Shown piece by piece: positions 1 to 12,500 of a stretch of 64,000 nucleotides of DNA. A model generated the notes under the pieces. It was given only the letters and a program-made list of their open reading frames with translations. It had not been told where the DNA came from and made no database searches. Source of the DNA: Cruorifilaria tuberocauda (lineage: Eukaryota > Nematoda > Chromadorea > Rhabditida > Onchocercidae). The position numbers were made by a program, and so were the translations under genes. Position 1 is the first letter of the stretch. Each line of letters opens with the position of its first letter. The stretch lies in contig JABVXU010000012.1 of assembly GCA_013365365.1 (NCBI GenBank), positions 310,001-374,000 on the forward strand, written 5' to 3'.

Positions 1-501
1 TGTAAAGAATTTCCATTCAGGAAAAATTGCGAACGCAAATTCCAAGGTTAGTGGTTCAGAAGAAACATTTCTCAACTTTTTGAAGGGAATTGCAAGAACA
101 ATCTATGTGTTTTTCAGCGAGGATGTGACAAAAAATGATCATGAAGTTCATTCCTCCTGAAAATATAAGTTGTTCTTGTCATCGGCTTTCATTCAGAACA
201 AGGAGACTGTATCGTTCACTTATAGTTACTCTGCCTCGGAAAGAAATTAGTCTGTAATTCGGTTATTGAACAGCTCTTGAGTGCATCAATGCGAGAGAAT
301 TTTTGTGAAGAATTTTGTTTTTATTGTAGTTTGTTATATATATTGTTATTATATGTTAGCATATAGTTTAGAATTTTCCCTTTGTCTTTTTTGTGTTTAT
401 GCATGGATGAATGCACTATAGTGCATGTTAAACGTTACATTTTCCATCTATGTTTCCTTTATTGGCTTATTTTGGCTTGACGGCATTTATAATGATTTCA
501 G

Positions 502-3500
502 TGAGCTTGATCCCGGCTAATACATCCAATTCGGTATTAGCACAAGAATTGGTACCAGCACATTTCGACGGACGTGAAACTTACGCAAGAGGGCTTTTGG
601 ATCCAACCGAAGATACTCGCCTCGTTAGTTCACTTTTTTTGTTAATATAATATTAATATAATGGAATTTTATTTTGGTTTTATATCTCAGATTTTCTTGG
701 GGATATTTTCTATGTAAAGGACTAGCGGTAATGACGTTATATTCCTTAATACTCTTAAGTGGATTAGATTGATTAGGTTTGATTCGGTTTAAATAAAATC
801 TGGAAATAATCTGAAAAAAAAAAGGAATTTAAGATCATTCTTATATATGCAAATGTAAAAAAAGCTAGGTAGAATGAAAATCTTTATATTTGGGCTGTTG
901 AATTCATCTAATGATATGATACCGCTGTAGAGAGATAAGCTATATGCAAATCTGTAGTGTAATTCATATGTAAATCAAGATAAAACAACATCATATTATA
1001 TTATTATCGTTATCGTTTTAATATCACTATTACTATTGTTTATCACTACAAGGAGTGTATACGCATCATTTTGGTGCGCTTTTCTGTGCAGCAGTCAAGA
1101 TATTTTGTAAGCATCACAGATGGGTTATATATTCATGTACATCCATCCATTCAGCGGCAAATAGTTTTTCGGCATTTATTTCCCAGTTTATTCTGATTAA
1201 TTTTGAATTCCTCTTATTTGTGCGATAACATATGATAGTTCATAGGTGAAATAAAGTAGTTTCATGATCATCATTATAGATCATTTTCGTCTGATTCATA
1301 ACTGATTATGACCATCAAAAACCAGACTGCATAAACTGACTGGTTACTTTCGATGGTTGCGGTCATTTTAAGCAGGAAGCAGTGAAATGACCAAGTCACA
1401 GTTTTTAACAAACAATTATGAGGTTTTGTAATTAGGCTTGCTCTATCTTTTTATTGCCTTAATTTCAACAATTCATAAAAGCTTAATTGTATCAGAATAA
1501 AAAGTGATACTAAGTGGGGTTATTGCTTCAAATATGAAATTGAAAGGAAAAGATAATAAAGTCAGTTTTGGAAGGCTTAGACGCACAAAACCGATACTTA
1601 CCCCAGTTAACGACACTAACACAGATACTGCCTATTAATTTACCGTGAGATATTTTCAGCATCTCAATTTCCTGCTACGTTTTCGATTTTTTCCATAAAA
1701 CTCAAAGAGCCTACTGATATGTATCGTTATTGCGAAATTAGGACAACTGTCTAGTGAAGCGATAGATTCGTGTAACACTGATTTGTCATTTGCGTAACCA
1801 TGCCAGCTGTTTTATAGTGAAGAGCATAGGTGTCAGGTTTGAAGCATCCTGATGTAGCTGGTCAATGAAATTAGCTAGTTGATTTATTTGAAAAGGATTA
1901 ATTTGCAGATGGATAATGAGGTAACAGATTTGACCGGGACGAGCACTTCAGTTGAAAATATGATTGTTGTAGTGATGAAGAGTGATTTATACAAATGAAC
2001 AAATTTCATCAGTATTATAAACATCGTATTTGCCCGTCCTTTTTGTTGCTATCTGATTGCCATTGTCTTGTCATTCACGGTTGTCCTGTATTGTTTGAGG
2101 TGAACTCAGTTTTTGTTCTTCTTATGTTCGTTTATCATCCTAACGTCCGTTTCTCAGTCATTTTACTTGCTCTTTCCATGCTGATTTCGCTCTTCAGTTA
2201 TTCTCTTCATAACCAACCTTAGAAGTGTTGAAAAAAAACAGGTATCGGGAGTGAGACAGAATAGAGTTGAAATTTGGAATTCATCGCGTGCCGTTTCATC
2301 ACTTCTCACAGGCAGCGATGTTCCGGTAGAGAACGTAAGTATAGATGAATAATGATGGTAAAATGATGACGATAATGATTTGCTTTTTTTCTTATTGCTT
2401 CTTCAGTGATATTGATTCGTTCATCCAGATGTGTCTAAAAAAAGTAACTTTTACACTTATTTCATTTTTAACTTAACAATATTTAAGGGAAATAGAAAGG
2501 AGTACGAATGAATTACGTTATTCTTCCCTTTTATACCATATCCTGTTCTCCGCAAGAAGATTTCTTTTCATCTGTTTGGCTTTTTTTCCATTTCTTCCAT
2601 TTTCATAATATTCTTCCATTTTGGTTTTTTTGGTGTGTGAAAAAAAGAAAAATAGATTTTTATGAAGAATTTTTTTGAAATAGACTTGATAAATAGTGTC
2701 TGAATCCAACTGCAATTTACAATTTTAATTGATGTGTTTGTAAAAAACATATATAGACACGTGGTTGAATATTGGTGAGGAGAACGCGTGCAGCATTATT
2801 ACTTCCTTGTTTTTAGATAAAAGTGGTATCCTTTTTTCGTTCTTTTATATGCAAGGCAGGTAGTTTAAAATGCATCCAATTCTATCAATAATTACTCGTT
2901 GATTTAACCAAGTATTAAACGATAGTTAATGACGTGCTTTGGATATGTTAATAGTACCAGCTGTCTAATTATATTGATTCAGAATTATGAATAAAAAGAT
3001 GAATTTTAGGTATCATTATGAGTAATATTCTTTTCTTTTTGCAAAAAAAATCACTTTTGAATACTGAGAACTTTGTTTTCTCATATTCATTGATGAAAAG
3101 AATATTTTTAAAAAAATCCTAGAATTCATACTGTTGTCATTAGTAAAGTTTTACTGGCTTTTATTTGGCTCTTGACTTCTAACATCCTTAGCATTTCTCT
3201 TTTGCTAAGAAGTTGTTAACTAACATCAATAAATGATCTTTCTCTTTTTTCTCTATGTTAAAGTACTTCAATATTAGTTCACTGAAGAGGGAAGAGGATG
3301 AGAAATTATTGGAAATTTATAACCAACTTAATTATACCATGTGTCTAACAGATTAATTAGTTTTTATTTTTCCTTGGAGATTTTAAAATTGCTTGAAATT
3401 TGGCAACGATCTGATCTAGTATATATGCTGATTTGATTAGGCTTCTTAGAAGCTGACTGATCAGCAGCTATTTCTGCTAGTTGTACGTTTTAGAGGAAAT

Positions 3501-6500
3501 TGGGAGACCTTTGAGACCTTTATTGTTAGGAACTTCTCCAACTCTCTTAGTAGTTGTCGGGATGGACTATTGTTTATCAGCTAACAAGTATGAACGTTTG
3601 TTTTGTCGGTTCAATAATTATTGATCAGTGAATACCTACAATTGTCATTAAAATTTTTTTTTTCAATTCGTTATATATTAAGTGTATATGGAACATATTA
3701 TCTATCAAAAAAGCTTACTTTTTTTCAACTAAATGAGTTAAAATGTTCGAATATATCCGTGTAAATCATCAGCACATTTAGAATTTTGTTGCCATTTTCG
3801 CTTCATGAAAGTTGTAGTAGGTCCGGAAAGAACCGGACATGAGCTATCTCATACAGGTTAGTTCGGTTGTTTTTGATTTGTAATTTCCTTCGCTTAAGTT
3901 TATTATTTTAGTTCATTTTGGAGTGATATTTATGGCAGCATTACAGATACTTTTACTAAAATTGAATAATAAGAACACCGATTGCAATATCGAAATATAA
4001 ATCACTGCTGCTGCATTCGTTTAATGCTTATGAGCGTTCATAGATATAATGAGTGAATTGGTACTGTTAATGATCAGACCTAATTATTGTAATTTTTTAT
4101 TTATTATTAAATGCCTCTAAAACATCTTAAAAGGGAGTTTATTTATTTATTAATTTGTCTAGACTTCTTACGCTCAATTATTTACAATATGAGTATTAAT
4201 AGTGAAAGAATAGTGAAGAATTATTGTCTGTTATTCTACCAAAAATTACTGGTGGATTTTCATCACACCTCCTACTACTAACCATATTTCAGTAAGAGAG
4301 AAGGAAAATTGTGAGTTACTGTTTGGACGAAGGAATTCTTTTGTGATTAAAATAACTTTCAACTGATATAATTTATTTGTGTTTTCCTGATTATTGATCG
4401 GAAATAATTGTTATTGGAAAATGATGATATTAAACATCAGGCTATGCGAGTCATATGGGAGTCTCGTTCTTAATTCAACTTCATATGATTGATAACATAT
4501 AATTATAAATTTTATATTATATTCTATAACTAAAGTTGCATCGTGTTCCCTTGAAAGAGAAAAATTCGAGGGAAAAAGAAGTATGAAACCAACTGGATGT
4601 AACGGTTACTAATGAGTTGTATGAAAAATATGAGTGCTATTGCGGTGATATATTGTCGTTTTTTCCCTTTCATTTCGAAACAATTTTTGTCATCGTTTGT
4701 TAAGATGTGGAAGAAAGAAATAGTGATGGGATGAGTGTGTTTTGTTGAAGATTTGTCGCAAAACATTTTATAAAAGTTTTCAAATATATTTTCTTGAATC
4801 ACTGATGAGTTTTTTGGATAAGAGAGAATAGAAGTTTGTTTGCGTAACGCTGGATGGGGTTATTCGTCGTTGCTGTGTTTCTGCTGTCGAATCGTCTGAA
4901 ATTAGCATTTATTCTCTTTAGATCAGGAAAGAAGTGGAGTGATGATTCCGAAAGTATCTCGAAATTTTTTCTGCGTACTCATCTCCTGCTCTTCCTGAAA
5001 TCGTTCCAATATGTTTCATCATTGTATCGTTCATATGCAGCAGGAGCAACAGCTCCAGTTATGTTTTCAATTGATCTTTCCAATCGAAAATCTAGCAACA
5101 TTTTCTTCATAAAAACTTCCTTCTTTCCTTCTGTTTTCCTTTTTCTTTCATTATACTGATTTGCTTGTGGTAGAAGGAATCATTTCATCTGCGACATTTC
5201 AGTTCCTTCACAACAAATTCCACTTATCTTCCTCCTTTTTATCCTAACATACCTATCGATACTCTTAAACAGTCTTGAGAGCACTGGAAAGACCGGGGTA
5301 GAGTCACAGTTTCATTTGGTCACTACGTGATGTGTCGAAGGCAAAGATTCATGAAAAGCTGTATGTGCATCACAAATAGACTGGTTAAAGGAAGTAAGTT
5401 AGCTTTCTCTCTCCACATGGAACAGATTTAATTCTAGGTTTTTATGCAGCAATGGGTAAGATTGAGAAATGAAGATATGGTGTGGACAGTTTATTTAGTT
5501 AACCTTAATTAGGTAGCCGATGACATAATGTCTAAATGTTTATTTAATCATTCTGTTATTGTATTGCACAGGAAACGAAATGGCGGAGAGACTGCGAAGG
5601 CAACAGATTTAATGCACTTTTCGTTTGATTCCGTTTCATCTTTTCACTTTTTTACAAAAATATTTAAAAGGTTTTTGCAAAGGTCCGCTTTGATTTCGTA
5701 ACATTTGCCAGAGTGGTTGCCACGGAATAGATGTACATATGAGCGTGCACTTGTTGTACCTGTTGATTGGCCTCCTCTCTCGATGACAGTTCTCTCCTGT
5801 CGCTCTCTCTTGAGGATGCTTGGAAAGATGTCCTTCCTTGGCTGCTAATATCTCCCCATTTTACATTTCACATTTTCTAACACTCTTCTTTTTTAACACT
5901 TTTGTTCATTTATTTCAGAATCCGCAACAGGCAAATTTGGATAACGAAATGGCTAATCTAAAAAATCAACCGGTTCGTTCGTATTTATCGTCTTTTTCCT
6001 TCTCATTCTAACAGATGATTAGAGGAAACTAGAGAAATTTAAGCTTTTCTTTATATAGATCTATATAGACCAACCTTCTCTCCTATCTCTTTTGCAACTT
6101 TCGAGAAACAACGTTTTTTAATAAATTGCTAAGCAGTATAATTTTATAGGACAAATGCGCAATTGCTAGAAGACGTAAGGAGAATAAAAAGGCGAAAGAG
6201 GCGAGAAATAGTTATGTTGTTGAATCGAAAGATGGTTAGTTCATTACTGTTTGTATATACATATATGAGATAGAAATTGGTTATTTTCAAGAGGGCAATG
6301 ATTTGTAGACTTGTTCACTGATTTGACCTTGTGGTATCTTTAGTAGTAAGTAATATAATTTGGTGCGTTTGAAGGTAAACCTAACCGTTTGGCTTTATCT
6401 GGTTCTCTCATTCGTTCTTTTACCTTATCTTTTATCTTATCAGGGACGATCATCATTTCTTTGTCGTCTTTATGCTATTAATCATTTACCGTCAACATCA

Positions 6501-9500
6501 TTATTATCATCATTGTTCATTGTTCATGTCGTATCGTGCAGCATCAGTACATACATGGTACATCAGAGTGAGGATGGTTAGTACTGACGGAAGAAACATT
6601 CCCTAAAAATATTTGTCCCCTGAATGAATCATCCAAACCGAAAACCAGCCGGTAATCTATACCTAAGAATTAACTATCTATAATTTATTATTCAGTTTTC
6701 TTTCAATATATTAAATGGGCATTAACTAACTGTCTGTCATTCACAGTTATGTCCGACAAATTTGATTTCTTCAACTAATTCTCTTGAAAAAAAAACTGGG
6801 AGAGGAAAAGCCAAGAGAGATGGCGTCCTCTTTATGTTTGTAGCTTCGAGATAAATTTGTAAATTTATTTCAGGTTACGTTATATAAAGTTTGCTTCACA
6901 TTTTGTCATAAAAAGAAAAAAAATCATAACTAAATAATATATTTATCAGTCCAAAATCTTCAGCACTCATGTGGCAAATATTATTTCTCGAATTATCTTT
7001 CAGCTGAATTTGTGATTTAATGAACATTAATTACTTTCCAGTTTCAACTGTAACAATAATATTTAATTAAAGAGGTTCGGAATATTCTCTATAAAACTTG
7101 CTATAAAATTAATTATAATTTATATAAATGATTATTTAAATGCGGATAAAATGAAGCAAACTGACATTTTTTCAGTATGAAACTATCAGTTTATTTTTTA
7201 ATATATCCTTCTGCAAATCTGTTGTTTCTCATCCATATGTTTATGATGCATTTCATTTCCCATGCGATATTACTTCTCTCGAAAATCTTTAGAATCAATC
7301 TATTGAGGGTTCATGATTAGAAACCAAGCTAGATTAATTAAACATATTCCTAATTTGTCAGGTGTTGTGCTTTATGTCTCTGTACTATAGTATATGTTTT
7401 GAGGCGTATGAATATTGGCAGATATTTTTCTTTTACCCATAATTTTTCTCATTTTTAACTTTGATTTTGATTTTTTGCTATCCAAAGAATAACGCGCAGG
7501 CTAAGCAGAAGTGCTTTTTTGTTTTCTAGGATAAGTACGTTGAAATCATTTTGACTTTTACTTAAGGCAGATTCATAATCTTAGTAGCATCGTAGAACAG
7601 AAAACCTCACCAAGCTTTTTTTCTTGATAAGATCAATCTTATAATTTTTCCAGTTGGGAAGTTCAAGCTGTTTTTCCATTGCCCTAATTTAGATTTTTCT
7701 CTTTCAGATTCGCCTCTATATTTTCTAATTTCATTTGTAATCAGAAAAAGATTCCATTCCTGACAAGTAAAAGCCTGTTATTAAATAAAACCATCGTTTG
7801 TGTTTTATTTTAATTTAAACGTCAAGAATAGCATGAAATATTCGCTTCAGGAATTTGGAAATTTTCGTGCATTTCACACATTGCTAACATTTACCATTTT
7901 AAAATTTAATGAATTAACGGAATAAAACGTTTAGGCTTTTCGGTCGCGTTTCTCTGTTTATATTTCTTGGGAGAGGATTTTAATTATTGATAGTTCAGTA
8001 GCTGAGAATAAAAAATCGAAAGACTTAAATTAGCAAGCATCCATCAATTCCTCTTTATCAATAAATAAAATAAATAAATGCCTCATATTCGTCATCCACA
8101 TGACACTCTTCTTAATGGCGAAGAATAGTAAAGTTGAAAATAGAAATGTGTTGTTGAGTTAAATGTTTTGGCTTTTTGTCACTGAATCAACAGTAGATAT
8201 CAGGTATAATGCTGATTATGGATTTGTATGTTCTGTCTGTTCACAAATTTAACTTTGAAATAGCTGTACAGTAGGTGATAATTGTTTTATTACATATCTT
8301 GTGCGTCTTCATAGTTTTTAGTGAGACTTTCTTATGATTCGAATTATCGTTTTTCATTCTGAAATTTAAAACTTCGTAGTAGTGCGACATTGACTTCGCA
8401 TTGACTTGATTCATTTCTTTCATCAAGCTGATTTTGTAAAAAGAATTAGTGCGTGTTTTTAGGTAGTATGGTCTTCTATGGACATTGTAAGTTCAATAAA
8501 AAGCATCAATACTTGCCGTATGTATCAACTTGCAAATAACCTACTGGTGTTACTGGTGTGAATGTTAGCTATTGTTCTGAGCTAAATTGAAGTTCAATTA
8601 TTTTTGAATAGGTGTTATAGCATTCCTTCTTTCTGAATTTGTTGCTATTTCTGATGGTTGTGATAGGAGATTAATAAGCTTAATGATCATTCTTTTTTTA
8701 GGTAGCTTTTTTATCGTTTGCAGTTTTTTCCTCATGAAATCCTTGATTTGTTATAAAGGTGCAAGTGTGGTACAATAATAAAATTATACTGTTGTTTATC
8801 ATAAGAAATTACATGTTTTGGAGGATAATGCCACTTTAATTCATTCTAGACCATAAAGTTTTTCAGTTAAGTTTAAGAGGTATTATAAGAGACAGAAGTG
8901 TGATAAAAGGTAGCATTTATGATCAAGTATTTATTCATTATGTATTGAATAATTTACTCAAAAGAAAATTGAAATTCCATTTATACAGTAATATTTGGAT
9001 CATTAATTAAGATTTTTTTTTAATAGAACTATTAGCATAATTACGTAGATCACGATCAGAGTAAAAGATGTGGAGAAAGGAATGAAGGATGAGATGTGGT
9101 TATTCAACGTTATAGTGTTTTTCCGGTTTATTCTTTGAATATCACTGAAATAGCCAGTAAGAAACAGATATAAACGCGACATGTCGCAAAGTTAGACTTT
9201 GTTTGAAATCTGCAACATTCATAAAGCTTGGCATTGAAAAATCCAAAGTTTACACTTTTACTGTACATGATGAAGCACATTATACATTATTTGTCTGTTT
9301 CATCGCATAATAAATTTATCTTTATTAATTACTTTCCTTTTCTTAATAAGTTCATTTTTGCTATATGAAGTTTAGACATTTCAGTCCGCATTTTCCTTTC
9401 TCTTCCATTTTCTCCCGTTTTTCCATCTTTCGCAAGTTGATTTCAAATTTTGATTAAATAAAAGGCAAAGATTCAATATTTGCACATCACTCAGTGATTC

Positions 9501-12500
9501 TGTGTATCGTGAAAGTTATTAAGTTATAGTCTATGATTCATGTGTGCAAGGTGCGGAATATTTATTTACGATTTTAAGTAAAGCAATCTTTTAGAAATGA
9601 GACTAAATATGCTGGTAATTGTTCAGCTTATTTTTGTGCTGGAGGGAGACAGGGAAGGCTATAGAAAATATTAGCATTCATGACAACAGCTAGAATTGTG
9701 GTAATGTCTTTCGAATAAAGAATGCTGCTATCTTTTTTGTTGGAAAGTGAACTGCAGTAATGAGATTCGAAAAAAAGATGGATAATGTTGTGCAATTTCA
9801 TAGGTATGTACAGAAAGAGCGATCGCTGATAATGAGATGCAAAAGCCTTCTTTTCGATATGACTGGATTTGAAAAATGTGAGAAAATCATAACGTCGAGC
9901 ATGTCAAAAACCTAGTACATCCGCAATATTTGTTAATTATATATGTTTTTGCATAGTTTTACTCCAAACAACCTATATTTCGTGGGATTTTTCAACACCA
10001 AATTCGAAAACAAAACCACATGCACATACACACACGCACACGCACAGACGCGCACACGCATAGACACACTTCAGTCTCGATTTACATTTCAGTGCATCGA
10101 TGCACTGCAGGAATTACGTCCCGTCCTAATCATTTCATCTCGCTTTCTTCTCTTCCTTCAGTTATCTCTCTCATTTCCTCTTTTTCTTCTTCTCTCTTCC
10201 ATTCATCTGTTCAGTATATCCAGGACAGCTGGAGTTAGGAACCATTTACCCTTAATTTATCATCATCTCCTGTTTTCTTTTTTTCCACACTGCCCATAAT
10301 TTTGCATCTGACCTTTTCTTTCTCATTTTCCCCTCCAATATTCCTGTATATATCGTTGTAGAGTTGCTGTAGATGAGGATTGAAGGTTCGGTCTTCCCGC
10401 TGAACATTGATAAAATTTCGATGCATATAAAATATGAAGGAGGAAAATCTGGAGATGAAGTGAGTGAGTAGCTTTAAGCAATCAATGCTTGACCTTGCTT
10501 TCCTAGGCAACTCAAATCTTAACAACAATTTTTATCTATATCAATTTTTTTCTTTTGTGTGATACACTGGTTCAGGTTATATGGGTAATCTATCACCTGA
10601 AGAGATATTGAAGCGAATCGAAGGCGATAGCAAAGGGAAAGTTAAGGGGAATCAAAAGAATGGAACAAACGGATCCAAGGTAATTCCTCTTTTCAAGTGA
10701 AATCTTTTTTTGGACATTTTTGAAATGGAATAATCGTGTAGGAGATGTTTCGGAGGTTGTTTTGCAGTGCATATCTATCAATCCATATCTTGATAGGTCA
10801 AAGGGTAGATGTTTGAGGTCAACTTAAGGTCCGCTAATGACAATCGACTATAAATCGTTACGCTATTATGAGGTAATTGTTGTGAAGTACCACATGATGG
10901 GTACGATTCAAATCTGCCTTTTCTCCGTCTTTTTTGGCTTCTTCCATTTCCATTATCTTCTCAGGTACCGTTTCACTGTCGGTACTATTATTTGTTCAGA
11001 ATGTGCAGCTATTTTTATGCAGATCATTGATCGGATACTACCTTTTATTAGTGTCAGTATTACTACTATAATACTACTACTATTGTTACTACAATTACTA
11101 TTACTTTTACTATTATGCTACTACTATACTACTACCACTGGTGCTGCTATTGTTCATGTTAGCGATAATGCCAGATCGATATTTCCAAAATTATGGATAT
11201 TTTCTGTTGCAGTACGTCATTGGTAGCTGTTGTTAACAGTAACTATACGCAGCTTTCTGAAATATTCTTTGCGCAACAGATGAAGATATTACAGCTGCAT
11301 TTAGTATGATTAAATTTATTACTGTTTATCTAATAATATCTGCATAAGCTGTAAAAAATCGCTTTTTCTCTTCTTTCAGGATCACTCATCTGTTGTAGCA
11401 GACGGTTCCAAAAATACTGGTGCTCGTAAAAGGAGCGATAAAAAAGATCGCCAAATAGATAAGGTTCGAAAAAATTTGTATTTACTTGATGTGAATTAAT
11501 TCAACAGAAAGAAATGCTAGGATTTTTCTGTGCAGTTATTTATTTTTAAATTTGTTCTATTATTTTGATCACTTTGTTTGGCTTATACTTACTTATCTGT
11601 TGTGCGATTCTTGCTATAGGAGCTAAATTTGAAGAAGCGGAAAGATTACTCAAAAAGCCTGCATTTTCTGTAATGAAAAGAGTTCTCTTTTCTTTCATAG
11701 AAGATAATATACAAGTTAAATTATTACTGTGATTAGGATAACTTTCTGATATATTCCTTGGAGTACATCCTTTGCAGGCATGAGTTTTTTGCTATATCAT
11801 ATTTTGACAGGCTACAAGACGCTCTTTCATTATCAGTAGAGAGGTAGTTGAACTCTCAGCCAAGATGGAAGAATTAAATACTGAAAAAACGAAGGAAGTT
11901 GTCGTGACGGAAACTAAGGTTGAACCTAAACATGGATCATCGATGATGGAAACAATAACATCGGAGGTTAGTTCGATCTGAGCACTGTATACTTCTAATT
12001 AAGTTTCATGAAATGAGTTGAAGAAAACGAGTTATTGGACAAAAGAAAAAGGAGAGTAATAATGTAATTTAGCAAAGAATTTAATGTTATAAGTTAAAGG
12101 TTAAAAGAAATCAATCTATCCTGATGATAGATAACTCTTAATACACAATAAACAGTATGAGATTTAATTCGTTTGTGAAGACTTTTATTCAAAATTTCCC
12201 ATATCCTAAGTTGATGTTTTGTAGATGAAAATTGGAGCATTATCACCACAAAGCGATAAGGTCGCAGAGGCGGCAAGTCGTGCTACGGTTATAACGAGGG
12301 GCATGGTAGATGAAGGTGTAGATGATGAGGAGCAATATTTGAGTGCTGATGAAGGCGTCAATTCCAACTTCTCCGATGATTTGGTACGTTTTTTAGACTA
12401 ATTATGATATATGCTACGATAATATTTTTTTTTCTATGGTGTTACGTATTATGATCTTCTGAATAAAGATTAAAAGGTACAGCTACTTTGAAAAAATATA

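Larger units (their letters stand above)
6235..10575 (+). other. Longest intron of the unknown plus-strand gene
   Basis: The donor is GATG|gttagt at 6234 and the acceptor is TTCAG before 10576; the flanking exons keep phase 1. The 4.3 kb holds a CA-rich microsatellite, an 18-bp palindrome and a pyrimidine-rich tract (about 10140-10210), all listed separately or below. The frames on both strands around 9943-10528 are low-complexity or pyrimidine-driven and are not called as genes. Confidence 0.5.

Noticed and set aside
450..501. ATG start with an apparent signal peptide for the first gene
   Set aside because: The hydrophobic residues come from T-rich sequence ending in ATTTCAG, and the rest of the protein looks intracellular. 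Kept only as an alternative.
2518..2750. Two overlapping minus-strand frames rich in Lys and Phe
   Set aside because: Low-complexity A/T runs in an intron.
9943..10528. Plus- and minus-strand frames of about 97-118 codons
   Set aside because: They are driven by the CA repeat and a pyrimidine tract inside an intron; they have no splice-consistent link to the gene exons.
10837..11226. 129-codon plus-strand frame with a poly-Leu stretch
   Set aside because: It is produced by the interrupted TAC/ACT repeat in an intron.
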